Part shown: positions 1-13,765 of the stretch, one piece after another
How positions within the stretch are numbered: position 1 is the first letter of the stretch
Layout of the letters: every line of letters starts with the position of its first letter
Source of the DNA: Aphis gossypii
Lineage: Eukaryota; Arthropoda; Insecta; Hemiptera; Aphididae
DNA: 64,000 nucleotides
Assembly: GCF_020184175.1 (NCBI RefSeq)
Contig: NC_065530.1
Span: forward strand, 1,054,001-1,118,000
Direction: 5' to 3'
The notes under the pieces: model-generated
What the model saw: only the letters and a program-made list of their open reading frames with translations
Told to the model about the DNA's origin: nothing
Database searches by the model: none
Made by a program: the position numbers and the translations under genes

Positions 1-666
1 AGAATGCCAATGAATAAAAAATAACTGTTGCCAATTACCTCTATTCGCACGCCATGTTCAATAAAATGGAACAACTTATTAGACCGAGCGAATAAACGTA
101 GTCCATATAAAAGTCCATATTATACATTATTACTATAAAACAAACAATACAAGTTGTTTGTTTATTGTTTAAAAATAAAGAAACACGGGAAGATTGATAA
201 AGATTTTAAAAACTAGTATAAATAACACGGTAAAGGATTAATTTTTAGCCGCCATAAATGATAAAATTTAAGATTTAAACTTATAAATTACCATTGTAAT
301 TAATAAAGATAGCTTTCCGTTTATCTGAACAATACAATTATTTTCCGACTACCTTCTTAATATTATCAGAATACGTATTATAACAGTAGTATTATTTGTT
401 TAGACGTGGGAATATTTTAACGTATATGTGGGGAACGTAAGGATATTATGATGACAGTGACGATTTGTAATGGTCGTCTGGTGACGGGTGGTGGCGGTAA
501 CTAAATATTATATAGGTACGTCTTATGGTAAAATTCGAACGGTGTTGTGGTCGTGGTCTGTTGTGGCTCATCATCTCAGAGCGGATTCGTTAAAATAAAA
601 ACAAGAAATGAGAACCGACACACAGTTGTTGTATATCAAAAAACGTGTTCGGCGCTAAACGAATCG

Positions 667-690
667 TGTCAGCTGACAACCTATATATAA
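667..690 (+). promoter_or_regulatory. Palindrome TGTCAGCTGACA followed by a TATA-like element
   Basis: A perfect 12-base palindrome at 667-678 is followed within a few bases by TATATAA and, about 10 bases later, by an ATG at 698. The same palindrome, with a TATAAAA a few bases after it, recurs at 17647-17672. The core CAGCTG is an E-box, and TGTCA/TGACA half-sites are the type bound by TALE homeodomain proteins. Both readings are from motif knowledge only. The arrangement could be a promoter or part of a dispersed repeat. Confidence 0.25.
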
Positions 691-697
691 TATTATC

Positions 698-919
698 ATG
701 GATAATACGAGAAGCACCAAGAGTGGCAGGCAGAAGGAGCACTGGCGGTGGTACTGTAAAAATTCCCGAAGAAGTCGGTGTTGTCCTTTTCGAAAAGAGA
801 GTTTTATTTTAACGACGATAGCCGGGGCCATGTGCGGCGGCGGCGAGAGCGAGCTGTTGATTTACGACACTATTTTCAGATGTCGGCAGCGGTGGTGTAT
901 TATATACCTCTACACATAG
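698..919 (+). CDS. Weak candidate ORF, 73 codons
   Basis: An ATG just downstream of a palindrome and TATA-like motif opens a 73-codon frame in a GC-raised patch (key stretches: Arg/Ser/Lys-rich start, then MCGGGESELL). The opposite strand is also open: 655-831 minus reads 58 codons, with a hydrophobic segment near its C-terminus. Having both strands open in one CpG-rich patch argues for composition rather than coding. No family is recognised and no splice structure is evident. Confidence 0.12.
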   Translation: MDNTRSTKSGRQKEHWRWYCKNSRRSRCCPFRKESFILTTIAGAMCGGGESELLIYDTIFRCRQRWCIIYLYT

Positions 920-3473
920 AGAAACATATTATATTTTATATATACCAATATACACTCGTACTTAAATGTATATACGATTGGCATCCTGTGAACTATTTCC
1001 GGGAGAGGCTTTTCATCGTAATATTTTATTTATTTACTCGCGCGTTCTTCGTCATGGTTGCAGCGGGTATAGCACTCGTTGCCAACTATGTATAATATTA
1101 TATACATGAGGTACATAGTGATTTTTTTTATCTTAAACCAGAAAAATTCCTAGGAAAATCAAACGAATTTTTAAATCTTTAATTTTAAGAATAAAAACTG
1201 ATAATTGTAATAAAATGTAGAACATTATGTTTGTTACTAAGTATGTAAAAAAGAAATTGAAAATTCACATTTAGATAATAACTAATTCACAATAAAAGAA
1301 CCACTCTGTATACAACTGTGTACAGTGTACACATGTGTACATACGATATACGAGACTACTTTGCCAGTTCGTTATATCAATTACGGAGATGAAGACGCGC
1401 TTTTTAACATACCACATAGCTTCCGTTTTGCTCGTTCATGGAGTCGCGTTTCGTTATAATTCAAATACAGACATTATACATCTATTATCTAGTCATAATT
1501 TTACGCTAATAGTAGATAGTAATTATTTATTATTACTGTCGATAGTATATGTATTGAAAGGAAAATTATAAAAACAGTACAATAATATTGAAACTCAATC
1601 GACAATCTTTATAATATAGTATCCACTACCCAGACGGCTATTTAATAATCTTTCAATTATATAATTCTTCAACTTTACGAATTCATGACCATAAGGACTG
1701 GGCGAACCGTGGGTCATTATTCATTATTTCCTCTACGTTATTCAAATACACGACTCGTAATAATAATATAGAAATGTTTATTTATTATTACAAATCCTCA
1801 GCGATATTTTTTCTTTCTCGTCGTATCTTCCTCTCACCTCACCATCACATACCGATACACGGCAGCAGCGACACTACACAATTATATTGTATTTATCATT
1901 CAGTTAACAGCCGAGTATTTCAAACATGTTAATTTTTTCTTTCGTTTTTTTTTTTTTTTTTACTGTGTGGCGGCAAATTGAATAATTGAACAAACTAAAA
2001 CTATTGGATTCGAAAGGCAAAAAAAAATTTCAAAGTAAAACCACGCACCGTTTCCTCTTTATCATTGCACCGGACGGCCGACGACGAAGCATGATTGGTG
2101 GTGGTTTAGGCATGTGTTCAATTTGTTAGATCACAGATAAACATTTCGATATAATAATACCAGTGATGGAATGCAACTGGCCGTGAATTTCTTAGAACCG
2201 AACAGCAGGACGTTGAATTTTGAATTCTCGCCGTCCTTTTTTTGTTTCCCCACCCCCTTTCTGTCCTGCTATACAGATGTATTGAGACTTGTTCTCTCTC
2301 GACGTCCACATTATATTATATTATTATATTATTATTCTCCCTTTTGCCGAGTCTTTATAGAAATATTTATACCCTGTGAGAATTACACACTAAAAAAAAA
2401 AAAAATAATAAAATCAGGTGTATCTACATTCAACAACTCGTATTATGAAATATTTATATATTTTATATATATATGAATGTTTCTCTTTTACGCGGTACTT
2501 TATGCGGACCGGTCGAATACTAAGGACGTGAACGTAAATACAATAATATACTTTATCGGGGGTTGGCGGTGATGCACAGACTGACACATAAAATAATGGT
2601 ATTATTATTATGGTAACTTTCTTGGCTGTAGCCAAGTTTCGTACATGGCCGATGAAGCGCGAGAAACTTGAAAATATACGTATTTTATCACTTGTCTCTG
2701 ATGACGTAAAGAGTTAATAAAAACACCAGTTTTTGACGGCGGGCATAATTCTGACAGCAGAACAACGCCGCAGCCGTCGTCGTTGGACAGTGTCCAGGCC
2801 TTATACGAGATGTGTTTATGATTACAATATATCTGCAGCAATTATAGTGTCGTTTTATTCGAGTCGACAGAGAAAAAAATATGGACCAAATAGGAAATTC
2901 AGAAATAACTAGATTGCTGACAAACCAGAACTTTTCTCGTCAATTTCTAAAATAGATCCTCGCCTTTATAATAATTCTTTTATATCTATATACCACATAC
3001 GTAACAATTCAAATTCTCTAAGAAGCCGCCATCCAAAACTCGTAACACTATGTGTCACCGACCTGACACCGTCGACTACGAACAATTGCGGCAGTAGTGT
3101 ACAAAATATTATTATATGTAGGTACCTACTTATTTTCAGATCGAAAACAACAGGTGCTTCGTTTAAACGTGTCGCAATTACGGTATAATACTAATAATAA
3201 ATTAATGTCAGTATATAAATATAATAGTATAAATGATACGATGGCTACACTTATTATAGACTGCAGAACTGTAGCAATATTAATAATGCTATTTCGTCTG
3301 AAGACTGTCACAGCAAAAACTTTCGGACTCGGTTCTCCCCTCCACCTGAATCGACATACCTCTATTATTTTGGTGCTACAAACCTGAGGGTGCATGGTGT
3401 ACGTCACTTTGAAACTGTTTGCAAGACAACTGAATTATACGATCGTGAATTTTGTGCTGCTATACGATAAAGG

Positions 3474-3505
3474 TATATATAGAGTGACGGTTGCTGCTAG
3501 TGTGC
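3474..3505 (+). promoter_or_regulatory. Candidate TATA promoter
   Basis: TATATATA at 3474-3481 stands at the upstream edge of a sharp switch from AT-rich to CpG-rich DNA. A start site would be expected about 25-30 bases downstream, near 3505. The CpG-rich block it leads into runs to a splice-donor-like GTAATA at 3777. The promoter call is inferred from this geometry; no initiator match is clear. Confidence 0.3.
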
Positions 3506-3776
3506 TTCTCAAACGACGGCGGAGACGATCTCGCGGACTTAGGTACGGCTGTGTCTCGACGGCGACGACGGCGGCGGCGGCGGCGACCAGGACGAGAGAA
3601 CGACGAGCACGACGCGCACATCGCACCACAAAACCGAATCGTCGACTGAGGCAACGCGCGCGCGCGGTTACTGCAGCCACGCCACGACGGACCACCCAAG
3701 TGTGCGACTACGACGCGAACCGGAGTGAGACGCGCGTGGTGACGTCACGTCGACGACGATGTGATGCACGGTGTAG
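3505..3776 (+). other. Candidate non-coding 5' UTR exon, CpG-rich
   Basis: About 270 bases very rich in CpG, with GACGACGGCGG-type runs, lie between a TATA element and a donor-like GTGTAG|GTAATA at 3776/3777. A full cAMP-response element TGACGTCA lies near the 3' end (about 3740-3747). The block is open in one plus frame, giving an Arg/Ala/Thr-only peptide, and also in minus frames. That is what CpG-rich UTR looks like, so I read it as a transcribed leader and not protein. The downstream coding exon is not identified. Confidence 0.3.
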
Positions 3777-6700
3777 GTAATATAATAATAACAATATGTT
3801 TAACAATAATAACATCATCATCTCTTTCTCTACCTCTCGTCCATATTTGTTTATTATGGTCTCATCTCACAATCACGTTATCAGTTTGTGTGATTATACG
3901 ACCTGGTAGACTTGACGACGTCGCCCCATTAATATTAGCCATTTTCTCTAAGCTACAAGTTTTACAGTCATAGTCCGAGTGTATACAATTATTAGTTTTG
4001 TATTCTTTCTAAAATATCAAAAATGTATTGACATGAAAAAAAATCTTCAAAAAGGTAAGAACCAATCATTTACTCGTCTTGATATTTAATTAAGTCTTCG
4101 TGATCAGAGGAACCGCAGGACATATCAATCGAAGAATTTCGTTCGTGCAAAAAATGCTATTCCATTAATTCTTATTGGCACTCTTTAGGATCAGGATTTT
4201 TGCTATATCATTTAACGACGATGGCCTTCGCCCGTTCATTGTATAATGATAGTTGTCGCGTTAAATAATAGTATGGCATCCTTTTACCCTGTTTTTATAA
4301 TTATACGATGGACTATCGTTTGAGTCACACCAATTCACAAAATAATTAGGCCTCACCGTGATCTTAAGTTAGCGATTAATGAGTTTCCTAGTTAATTTCG
4401 GGGAAATTTCCTCAAAAGATTCTGACGAAAACAGTCAAAGAATAGAAGTGGTTTTTAGAGATGTGTGACGTGCAACTCTATAAAAATGATTGGACAAATA
4501 ATATTAATAGATTTATTACAACAAAATTGTAACAAATGCAATCAGTTGCCGAGTGTTAGTCCTACGTCGGCTAATTACATCTCCTGGACGTAGAGTGTGT
4601 ATCATATAATATTTTGGTATAGCTGTTACGACGCGATTGTGTATGTACCGATATAATATGTACGCAGTACGACGTGTGTATCGTATATAGCGGACAAAAT
4701 GAAATTATCAACGCGGACGAACCAATCGCAAGAACGGGATCGATGTGGCGGCGAGACTAAAATATATATATATATATATATATATTCGTGATATCGTTAT
4801 TTATTTCGGTATAATTTTGTTTTTTCTTTCCCGCCCGCCCACTACGTGTATTATAGTATAATATTTAACCCACCCATATTATATAGGTATTACCAGCTCT
4901 TTTTCTTTTCGGCGCGATCGCTGTATAATATGCAATTACATATTATGTACGCCGCGGTTCTCCCGGTCCGGCGTTTTTTCCCTCCTACACCACGACACGC
5001 GGATACCCATAGCATCGCCGCAGACTCGACGTTATATTATTATTATTATTATGTAGTTTTCGTCACGATTTTATTCGTATTTATTTTTTTTTTCGTCCGC
5101 TTTTCTCGTTTTACGACCGACAATGATTACTCGCGCTTCATACCTATAGGTATATCATAATATATTCGTACACAATATTATGATACACGCGGCGTGTGTA
5201 AAGAGTAATGTCTTCATGAAGGCCGTCGTCGTCGTCGTCGAAGGGGGACGGGCCCGACACGCCGTCGCGTCGCCGCGGACTGCGGTGTAACATACGGACA
5301 CATAATATATATATATATAAATATATATGTATAATTTATTATATTAAAATATAACGGCGATGGACGCGCCCCCCTTGCGCGCCGCGGTCCAACCGCCTCC
5401 GCCATTAACGTTGTACACCGCGAGCGGGGTCGTCGGACGAGTTTATTATTTGTTTATTCGTTTCACCGTCGGGTTTTCGTGAAAAAAATTTAGAAAAAGA
5501 TTAGGGAGGCGTAGGTGGCGTTTTTTTCGAAGGGGTCACCACGCGTCGCATCGAAGACTTACGTGCATCGATATAAAGGTCGTTATTACCGTTGTTATTT
5601 GATCCCATTATACGCGTAGCCGATGAATCGGTCCAATTAAAGAGTGCGTGCGAGTTATAATAATATCATCGCATTATTATTATTATTATTATTATTAAGA
5701 CGGATAAAAAGTCGATTCGCGCGCGTGCAGTCGAATACATGTAGGAGGCAGGTAAGGTATATATACGCGCGCGATGATTTACAACTGGTCGGGCGATTTA
5801 TCGCCGGCGAGTGCATATGCGCGCGAGCGGGACGCATATATAATACAATATCGTTCGCTATATATAATAATATAATACAACATAATATTATTGTATCGTA
5901 CATTATTATATATTGCAGCAGTCACCTAGCTGTATAATACGCGTATATAGGTATAATTTTTTTCCTCTTGAAATGTCAGCGCGGGCACGACGAAAAGAAA
6001 AAAAAAACCGCGCACGCATATTATCTCCATCGGGCGTAATTTACAATAATACGCGCGGGGTCAACATTTATATATACATGTGTGTTGTACAGGTATTTAT
6101 ATACGATTCTCCACTCCTACGTGGTGCCCTGATGATGAATAATGGAAGCACATAAGTCACTGTACTACTTAGGTATACGACGCGTACAATAAGACGTATT
6201 ATTATATTATAGTCGTATACGAGTGTAACATATTATATTATATTATATATATATATATATATATATACATATATATGCGGACGAATAACGGCGATACACT
6301 ATAATACAACAAAATTATAATATACGATACGAGCACGTGTATATATTATATACATGTATTGCATTGCAGTAAGTTCCGCTTAACGTGATCACTGATCACC
6401 ATGTTACAGGTCATTTTTTTAAAAAATTATTATTTAACGTTTATATTATTACCATCATAATTCTTATATTTTTTAAAACATCTTGTTATTATTACACCAA
6501 ATGAAAGTTTTAAGTAAATAAAAGTATTAATCAATATGTATTAAATTACCTTATTAAATATATACCTATCGCCGAACTTTTGAATATCTCTCAAATTTCA
6601 GTGTGTAGAAGCACCATTATTCAAATAGTATCTATTGTATATAGATGGCTGTAAGTCCATACACACGTATACACTTTATAATTAGATACACATCTAATAG

Positions 6701-8244
6701 CGTTTAAGAATAAAGACGTTACACGTATAACTTAATTAGGTTTGAGCTAAAAAGTAATCACAATATACACCTTTACTTAATTATTATAATAATAAATGAT
6801 TGATGTATATCTAGAATAGTTTATGATTTTGATTAAGTATTTCATTTTTAATTCTAATAAATTATAGTCAAATTTATCGTAACTCACGCCGTACCCATAG
6901 GCTATAGATATAAGTGACGATTCGTATTTAGGGACGAAAGAAACACTGTACGTAAGCTGTACCTAATCGTATACTTACTCGCACAACAGTTTACTAGTTT
7001 ACAGTATACGTACGTGAACTGTCGTGTTGTAAAGAATAAAAAAGTAAGAAAAAAATATCTTACTCGTCTTACTATACTCGTTGCCGCCATAACGGGCATG
7101 ATCGATTTTTAATCGAAGCCGTCGCTTTATTACAATATGTGTAATATTAATATAATATATTTTACGATAATGATGATACGTCATACATTTATTATAACAT
7201 AATGTTGTTATTAGACTTCTGGTGTGCATAAGGTATAGCGGAGATATGTCGGGGAAAAGGGTTAATTAAAAAATAAAAAATTAACGAACGTATTTCATAT
7301 GGCTGATATACCTGTAGGTAAGACAGTAGGTACATATTATATTACCTACTAGCGTTATATTGTATGATCATCACGGGTATTAACGTGACACGTCTTAATT
7401 AACGCGCCACTATAATACGGTCCATTGTTGTAAAACGATTGCGGATGAGATGTCGAGCCAAGCAGAAGCGACTTTATAATATACACGATACATGGAACTA
7501 CGACGACGGCTGTTGCCGGAGAAGAACAAAAGAGAATCGTGAAAAACGTACGTACATAGGTAATACGCTTATACATTATATACGAACTCGAGCAGACGTA
7601 TAGGTATGTATATTATTTATAAAAATGCATGTATGTAGTATAAGTAAACCGGGTACGCGTGGTTTACGTGTTAACGGGGTTGGGGGAGGGTAAATGTCGA
7701 AGAAATCGTACGCGACAGTAGTGACTGTAATAATAATATGGGAAACAAAATAATAAATTCCGAACGCTCTACAATAGTGACTTTATTTTAAGGCGCTGCA
7801 GCACATAGTACGCATCGCGTCCGACAGAACTGCAGCTATATATAGGTACCTACCATCGTATGGTGCGTGTGACGAACGCGCGCATTTCAATGTAAATTAC
7901 TATAATTTCTTACTGTTCACCTAATGACGATGATAATAATAACAATATACGTACGACACGATAATTTACATAATATTTCAACGGGTTTGCCAGCTTCTAA
8001 ACTAATTTTTACCTGCCTCCATATTATAATACTTACTACCTATATATGCCGTATAAAAATTCTCGTTTGTTTGTGTTTGTCTCGCGCGAGTATATGTTTG
8101 TTTGTGTGCGTGTGTGTGTGTGTGTATGTGTTTAAAACATTCAAATCAGCTCGACTATTGTCACGCGCGCGTATAACGACCGTGTTTAAAAGACGACATT
8201 ATATAGGTACACACGGAAAACGTGTCTATACAGGTAGACTCTAG

Positions 8245-8278
<34 letters not shown>

Positions 8279-9300
8279 ATTGACACATCAGATACGACGT
8301 CGACGTGTATATTATTATAATATGTGTATACGAGACGACTTTGTTACACTCCGAGAAACGCTGCCGTTGCTGCTGTTATTCGTTTCAATCTGAACGTAAT
8401 CGTCCCGTACGATTTATAAATTAAGTCATTCTTTTCGGTAAATACATACTTTGTGAATGCCCCATGCCCCTCCACAATCAACGTTAGTCTGTGCGTTTTA
8501 AAATGTATATTATTTAGCGTTTTCGTAAATTACAGTCGACGGCGACGAGGCGGTGCCGTAAACGGTATTTAATTACGCGCGAAAACCAGTTCTATGTATT
8601 GGGGGCCATAATAACATATTAAAATGTTATAACGACATCATAATGCATATATATATATATATATTTATAAACGCGGGCGTATAATTTATTTAACATACGA
8701 ATTAATTTTTCCATCTTAAATATTTTTTAATCGGAAAATAATACAAGAAGAAGGGATAATATTATAATACACATAGATATTTCGTCGGTTATTGGTTGAA
8801 GTAATATTATTATTATAATAACCACAACGGCGGCCGCAGCATTGTTATTATAATATTATATTTTGGTGAATAGTCTTATGCGGATATCGTTCACAGGCGT
8901 GGAGTTGTAAAAATACGTGAGGTATTATACGATGCAGGTACATACATTATTTTTCGACGGTGCCGGTAATAGACGGTAGGAGACGGAACATACTCGGTTG
9001 CCGTCGAGTGAGGGGGAGTGGTGGGAGAAGGACGAGGCGAACAAATGAAGTGATTATCTTGTAACATGATATATACTATTATTATAATATAACACGATGC
9101 GGGGGCAAGAGAAAATTACTGGTCGACTGTAGGACGAGAGGGTTAAGACGCGATGCGAATACCAATAACGATTGATATTCGTTAGCACTTAGTGTTCAGA
9201 CACACACACATACATAATACGCTTGTGTATTTGTCTTATATAGTAGTAGTAATAGTAGTAGTCACGTCGTACACACACTCATATAATATATAAATTATAT
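3777..9300. other. Non-coding stretch with alternating AT desert and CpG-rich patches
   Basis: No supportable gene. CpG-rich patches lie near 4690-4760, 4960-5030, 5180-5410, 5650-5850 and 8960-9050, separated by TA-rich DNA. Microsatellites are (TA)n at 4762-4785, (ATT)n at 5673-5697, (TA)n at about 6247-6268, (TG)n near 8105-8125 and (AC)n at 8245-8273. A TAGGTACCTA palindrome is at 7843-7852. Open frames here are low-complexity readings of these repeats. Confidence 0.55.
8245..8273. repeat. (AC)n microsatellite
   Basis: About 14 uninterrupted AC units, followed by a short interrupted tail. Confidence 0.95.
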
Positions 9301-9920
9301 ATGTTTATAATATTAAACGTATATTGTACGAAGATGCGCGCGTCCTGAACGCGAAGGACGACGATGACAGTGTTGCGAGCAGGACGAAGAGAAGAGTGTG
9401 TGCACGTGTATGTGTGTGTGTGTCGTTCACGTGCACCTTGTACGTTATATTATATGTAAATAATATAAATCCCCACGATTGTGTTGCCCGAGACCGGGAT
9501 TCAGTTGTTATTTATTATATAAAGTCGTTTGTGTGTACGTTTTTTTTCTTCTGCCGTATAGTGGCGACGAGGTACTTCTCTCTCCGCAGTCATTTCCCCC
9601 TTGTATATTACTGGTCTCGTTGGCATTCAACTGCTGCTGACGACTGCAACGAAGACGACGACTACGACGACGACCACCACCACCACCACCACCATCATCA
9701 TCACCACCAACACTACATATGTAGTGTATATAAATATATACACACAGAGTGCGTGCGTGAGTAATAATAATAATATAAGAGATCGGGACGGCGATTCTGT
9801 GCGAGTCTTGTTCTTCTCCCCCCGCACCGTGTCTCACCGGAACGACCGGCTGCTGTTGCTGCTGCTGCTGCCGTTATGCTCACGTCCTTCTCGCACATTA
9901 TACTATCTTCTCCGTCTCGT
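9301..9920. other. CpG- and triplet-rich block
   Basis: A patch of GACGA, ACC and CTG triplet runs with raised GC. It is open on both strands and in several frames, giving His-, Thr-, Val- or Asp-only stretches, so no single frame can be believed. It contains (ACC)n at 9673-9709 and a CTG run near 9850-9872. It may be a promoter-associated or UTR block, but no TATA plus donor pair is clear. Confidence 0.4.
9673..9709. repeat. (ACC)n/(ATC)n trinucleotide repeat
   Basis: About eight ACC units run into ATC units and then ACC again. This produces the poly-His, poly-Thr and poly-Val frames seen across it. Confidence 0.9.
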
Positions 9921-12900
9921 TCGACTATCTCTTCTCACGTGTGTGTATATATATATATATATATATTATATTATATATAGTACTTCTTATCCACCGCCGT
10001 GGCCATTCCACGAGCCTTATTATACCTCGCGCGCTTCGTCGCTTCCATTGATTTACTGACCGCACTCTCACGGCCTACGATACACACACATATATATTTG
10101 TTTGTACAGATACACTACGGAGTACAGATATTATGTGTACAAAGAGGATGTAATCAGTGGGCTCTTTTGATTTTCTATATTTATACATACTACGCATAAT
10201 ATTTATATGTATATACGCGACGTCTCTTTATGCTTACTCGTAGCGTTGCATCTATACATCTATATATAATATAAATCACGACGGAGGCTCGGTAGAAAAA
10301 GAGACCTTGTCGTCTTAAATAGTCTATACTCCTATGGAGATATTTTGCACGTATAGCACGTGTCTGTGCACCGGATCAAATCAATGTTATAAATAGGTGG
10401 TATACCTGTACAGTGTACATAATACATATTATATATGACCTATACATGATCCTTATAATATAGAAGGTATATGGTATATATTATACATATATTGAAGACG
10501 ACAGTGCAGTATTGAGGAGTGTATACTGTATAGGGTCACAGTGGGGTATTCGCTGAGTGGACTTTATTGTTCACAGCCTTGTCCGACATCGCGGTAAAAT
10601 GCCCATCATATGCGACAAGTAGAAGAAAAGAAAAATCACAATGGAACACAAAAGATATATACAGAGAACTCACGGTACCGGTTCTTTTTTGCTCTCGGTT
10701 CGAATATTATTATTATGTATTTCATCCTTGACTAAATGTTTTTAAAAATTTTTGGGGCTCTCTGGTGAAAAGGATTCCGGTCGGGCAATAATCGTTTTAA
10801 TGCTCCCACTGCAGCAATCCCGAACGCGTCGGTAAAATAAAACCGTCGAATATTATATACGATGATCTTTTTTCTTATAATACATTGTATTTATAATGTA
10901 CATAATAGGTATGTACAGAGTGCTTATACGAGTACTGCTTCGGTACAATAATGAGTGCAGCTCTGTCAACGCTTATATGGCACGAGGTATACACGCAATG
11001 TACAGCTATTAATGCAAATACGCCAGACACCTGTTTGTTGTGTGTAGTTGTAACTCATAATAATGTTTGAGTTGGATACACAGATTAGTTTCAAAAAAAA
11101 AAAAAAATAATAATAATGACATAATAATTGTGCGTTTTTAATAGGTACGATGAAATATAATAAAATAACTTATCACGAATTGATACAACGTTTTTCAGTG
11201 TAGAAGAGCATTATTAATAATATATTAATGTGAAGAATATTTTATTTTATGGTAAGTGTGAACGTATAGCCCGGTCGATTACCTGTTAAAGTCTGGATTC
11301 GAAATAAATATATTATGAACATTATAAAGACAAGTAAGCCAATCACGTCCATAAAATTTATTATATAGGTATTATATGGTTAACGAAAACAGGAGAGTAA
11401 TAAATGGAATTTAATTCGTTCCGATTAGCTTGTGTGTATAAATATACACATTTTTTTCACTTCCCCTCTCGACCCACGACCGCTGTGAGACGTCTGTAGC
11501 GCGTCTCATTTCGATTGAGCTTTCCGCCACAAAACGGCCGTTAAAAAAATGTACACATATATACCATATTATATATAAAAAAATAATAATAATGATAATG
11601 AAAAAAAAAAGACTACAGGTTTTGGTCGTCAGATAAGCGCATAAAACTGGTTCCTAATAAATCTGTCAAACCTCATAATAGCATTTAGCTCGTGTTTCAG
11701 TTCTTATTTGGAACCCGTTTATTTATTTATTATTTCTATGTGTATATATACACAGACACGCGCACGCGTTATATACATACATGTGTGTGTGTGTATGTTT
11801 TTTCACAGACTCACAATACACAAAGACCTATTAGCGAGCTTATTATTATTATCATTATTATTAATACTATTATCGTCGTTTTTATCCACTTTGGGATGAC
11901 AGGCCATAGTGGAATGTGTGCGACGTCGGTTGCGGCGCAGATTCATCGGCTGGGAAGACTGTAATAATAATATAATATTATATAAGCTGACTTCTGAACA
12001 TATTATTGTCTTAGCGGCGGCTGTCGATATAAAACAGTCGAGGCAGTAAAATATACGACGATACGCGAACTCAAACGAGGGGACAGTTACATTATTATCG
12101 TGTGTATCGTAGATTACGACGTTTCAATTCCTGTAGAAAACGTTCTTCTATTCGCGATTTTTAATATTAATACGAAATCCGAAAAAATCAGAAAACATTG
12201 TGTTTGTATAAATACTATGAGTACCTATACTAAATTTATAATATTCGTATTATGTTATTATCGATGATTGTACGACGATTTTTATTCATTTTGCCACCCG
12301 ACGAAAATAGTATTATTACATTTTGATAAGCTTTGCTCGGGGTTATTAATTCGTCTGTCTGCGATTTCTCACCACCTCAGTCGCCGTTAAGGGCGCATTA
12401 AGTGTCGAAATGTATATGCGGAGTGGGCGTGGTTTACTGTAGACAACAATAAATAATATATTTCATCAATCCATCCGGCGGAGAGCCCAATTAAATGCAC
12501 GTGTGCGTTTCCAGCCGCCGTTGGCCAATTAGACGAGGGGAGTCATCTGCCAGGTCGCGGGGCTAGGGAGGTGCGCTGTTACAGGTAAACAATTAGTATG
12601 GACGCTCGCGCATCTGTAGTGCTATGTCGACCGTGTAGAAATCGGACCTACCGAATAATTCCAGCAGTTTATTATATTATCATTTATTAATATGATTATT
12701 AACTCTGCAGGCGAAATAGATGAAAAATATTAATAATATAACTAACATTGTATACAATATAATATAAATAGTAAAAAACTTAATTTTTATCTATCCTAAT
12801 TAAACTTCCTTAGGATAAGTAGATATTTAAAGGATATTACTTATGGAACTTGGGCTGACTTAGTTCTCTCAAAGCTTTAAATCATTTACAAACCCATCTA

Positions 12901-13585
12901 ACAGAAAGTATAGGTTCGACGAATATAATTATTTTATAGCGTTAGTTTTTAATTACATTAGAAAGATTTGTTATTCTTTAAATATAAAAATAAATTGGAT
13001 TTTATAAGTACATTGGAGTTAATGCCCAGTAAATAATTTTTATCTTAAGCTAACCGGTCTCATATCAGGGATAAAGATATTTTGCTTTATTTTAAAATTA
13101 AAAGTTCAATTATATTTTGATTTCTTACTTCTATCGAAATATTATGTTCGATTATTATTAGCTGTACGCTTGTAATAATTAGTATGTTTTTACTGACGAT
13201 AAACAACAATATTTAAAACGTTAATAGGGCCATAAGGTGGTGGATGTGTTTGTCTAATTTATTGTAAGGTTAGTTTTAAAAATAAAATAAGTCCAATTAA
13301 AATAGATATTCTACTGAATCTCTTCAACTACGCTGTAACTGTGTTACATGAATTTTAAAAATACGCGCGTGTCTTTTTTTTATGCGAATTAGTCGGTTTT
13401 TTCTGTTTATATAGGTATACGAATTTTTTTGTTTTTGGTAGTTTAAGCGACGATGCGGTCCGCAAAACGACGTGCACCTATACCCACCTATATATACATA
13501 TACGACGCGCATTGGTTTCATTATATATAAACGAGCCAATTAGCCGAATCCGGTTCTCTCCTACTATCCGCTCTGTCTGTCTGTG
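9921..13585. other. AT-rich non-coding stretch
   Basis: TA-rich DNA with no exon I can support. Raised GC occurs near 11460-11545 and 12360-12620. A splice-like pair (tttttcag at 11198 and G|GTAAGT at 11252) brackets 53 bases that have stops in all three frames. That could be a non-coding exon but is likely chance in this composition. Confidence 0.5.
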
Positions 13586-13588
13586 CAG

Positions 13589-13660
13589 AGAGCTCCGGTC
13601 CCCGCCGAGTGTGTGCGTTGGAAACTAGTTTTTTTTTGCCGCGCTCATGCATACGTGTAT
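13589..13660 (+). other. Strong 3' splice-site-like tract with GC-rich sequence after it
   Basis: A long pyrimidine tract (about 13555-13585, with three repeated TCTG units) ends in GCAG at 13585-13588. GC-rich sequence follows, open to 13765. This is one of the best acceptors on the plus strand in the window. No convincing donor follows: the sequence runs into poly-T and TA repeats, and the open frame becomes Tyr/Ile low complexity. It may be a 5' UTR exon boundary or a pyrimidine-rich start region. Confidence 0.2.
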
Positions 13661-13765
13661 ATGTTTAGTACATATATATGTATATTATATATATATATAT
13701 ATCGTTTTTATGACTTTATTTATTTCGAAATTGGCCTCCGGTGCGGATTAGCCGTTTGTGTTTAG

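Larger units (their letters stand above)
1..3470. other. AT-rich non-coding stretch
   Basis: Mostly AT-rich DNA with no exon I can support. It holds scattered poly-T and poly-A runs (for example about 1946-1962 and 2392-2405), GC-raised patches near 420-560, 650-900 and 2740-2800, and a copy of the palindrome TAGGTACCTA at 3119-3128. The open frames of 60 to 105 codons here lack splice context or composition expected of coding DNA. It is probably intergenic or intronic. Confidence 0.6.

Noticed and set aside
9324..10059. Overlapping open frames of up to 152 codons on both strands
   Set aside because: They are frame shadows of ACC, GAC, CTG and TA repeats, giving homopolymeric His, Thr, Val or Leu.
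11199..11251. 53-base segment between tttttcag and GTAAGT
   Set aside because: Stops in all three frames, and such site pairs are expected by chance in this composition.
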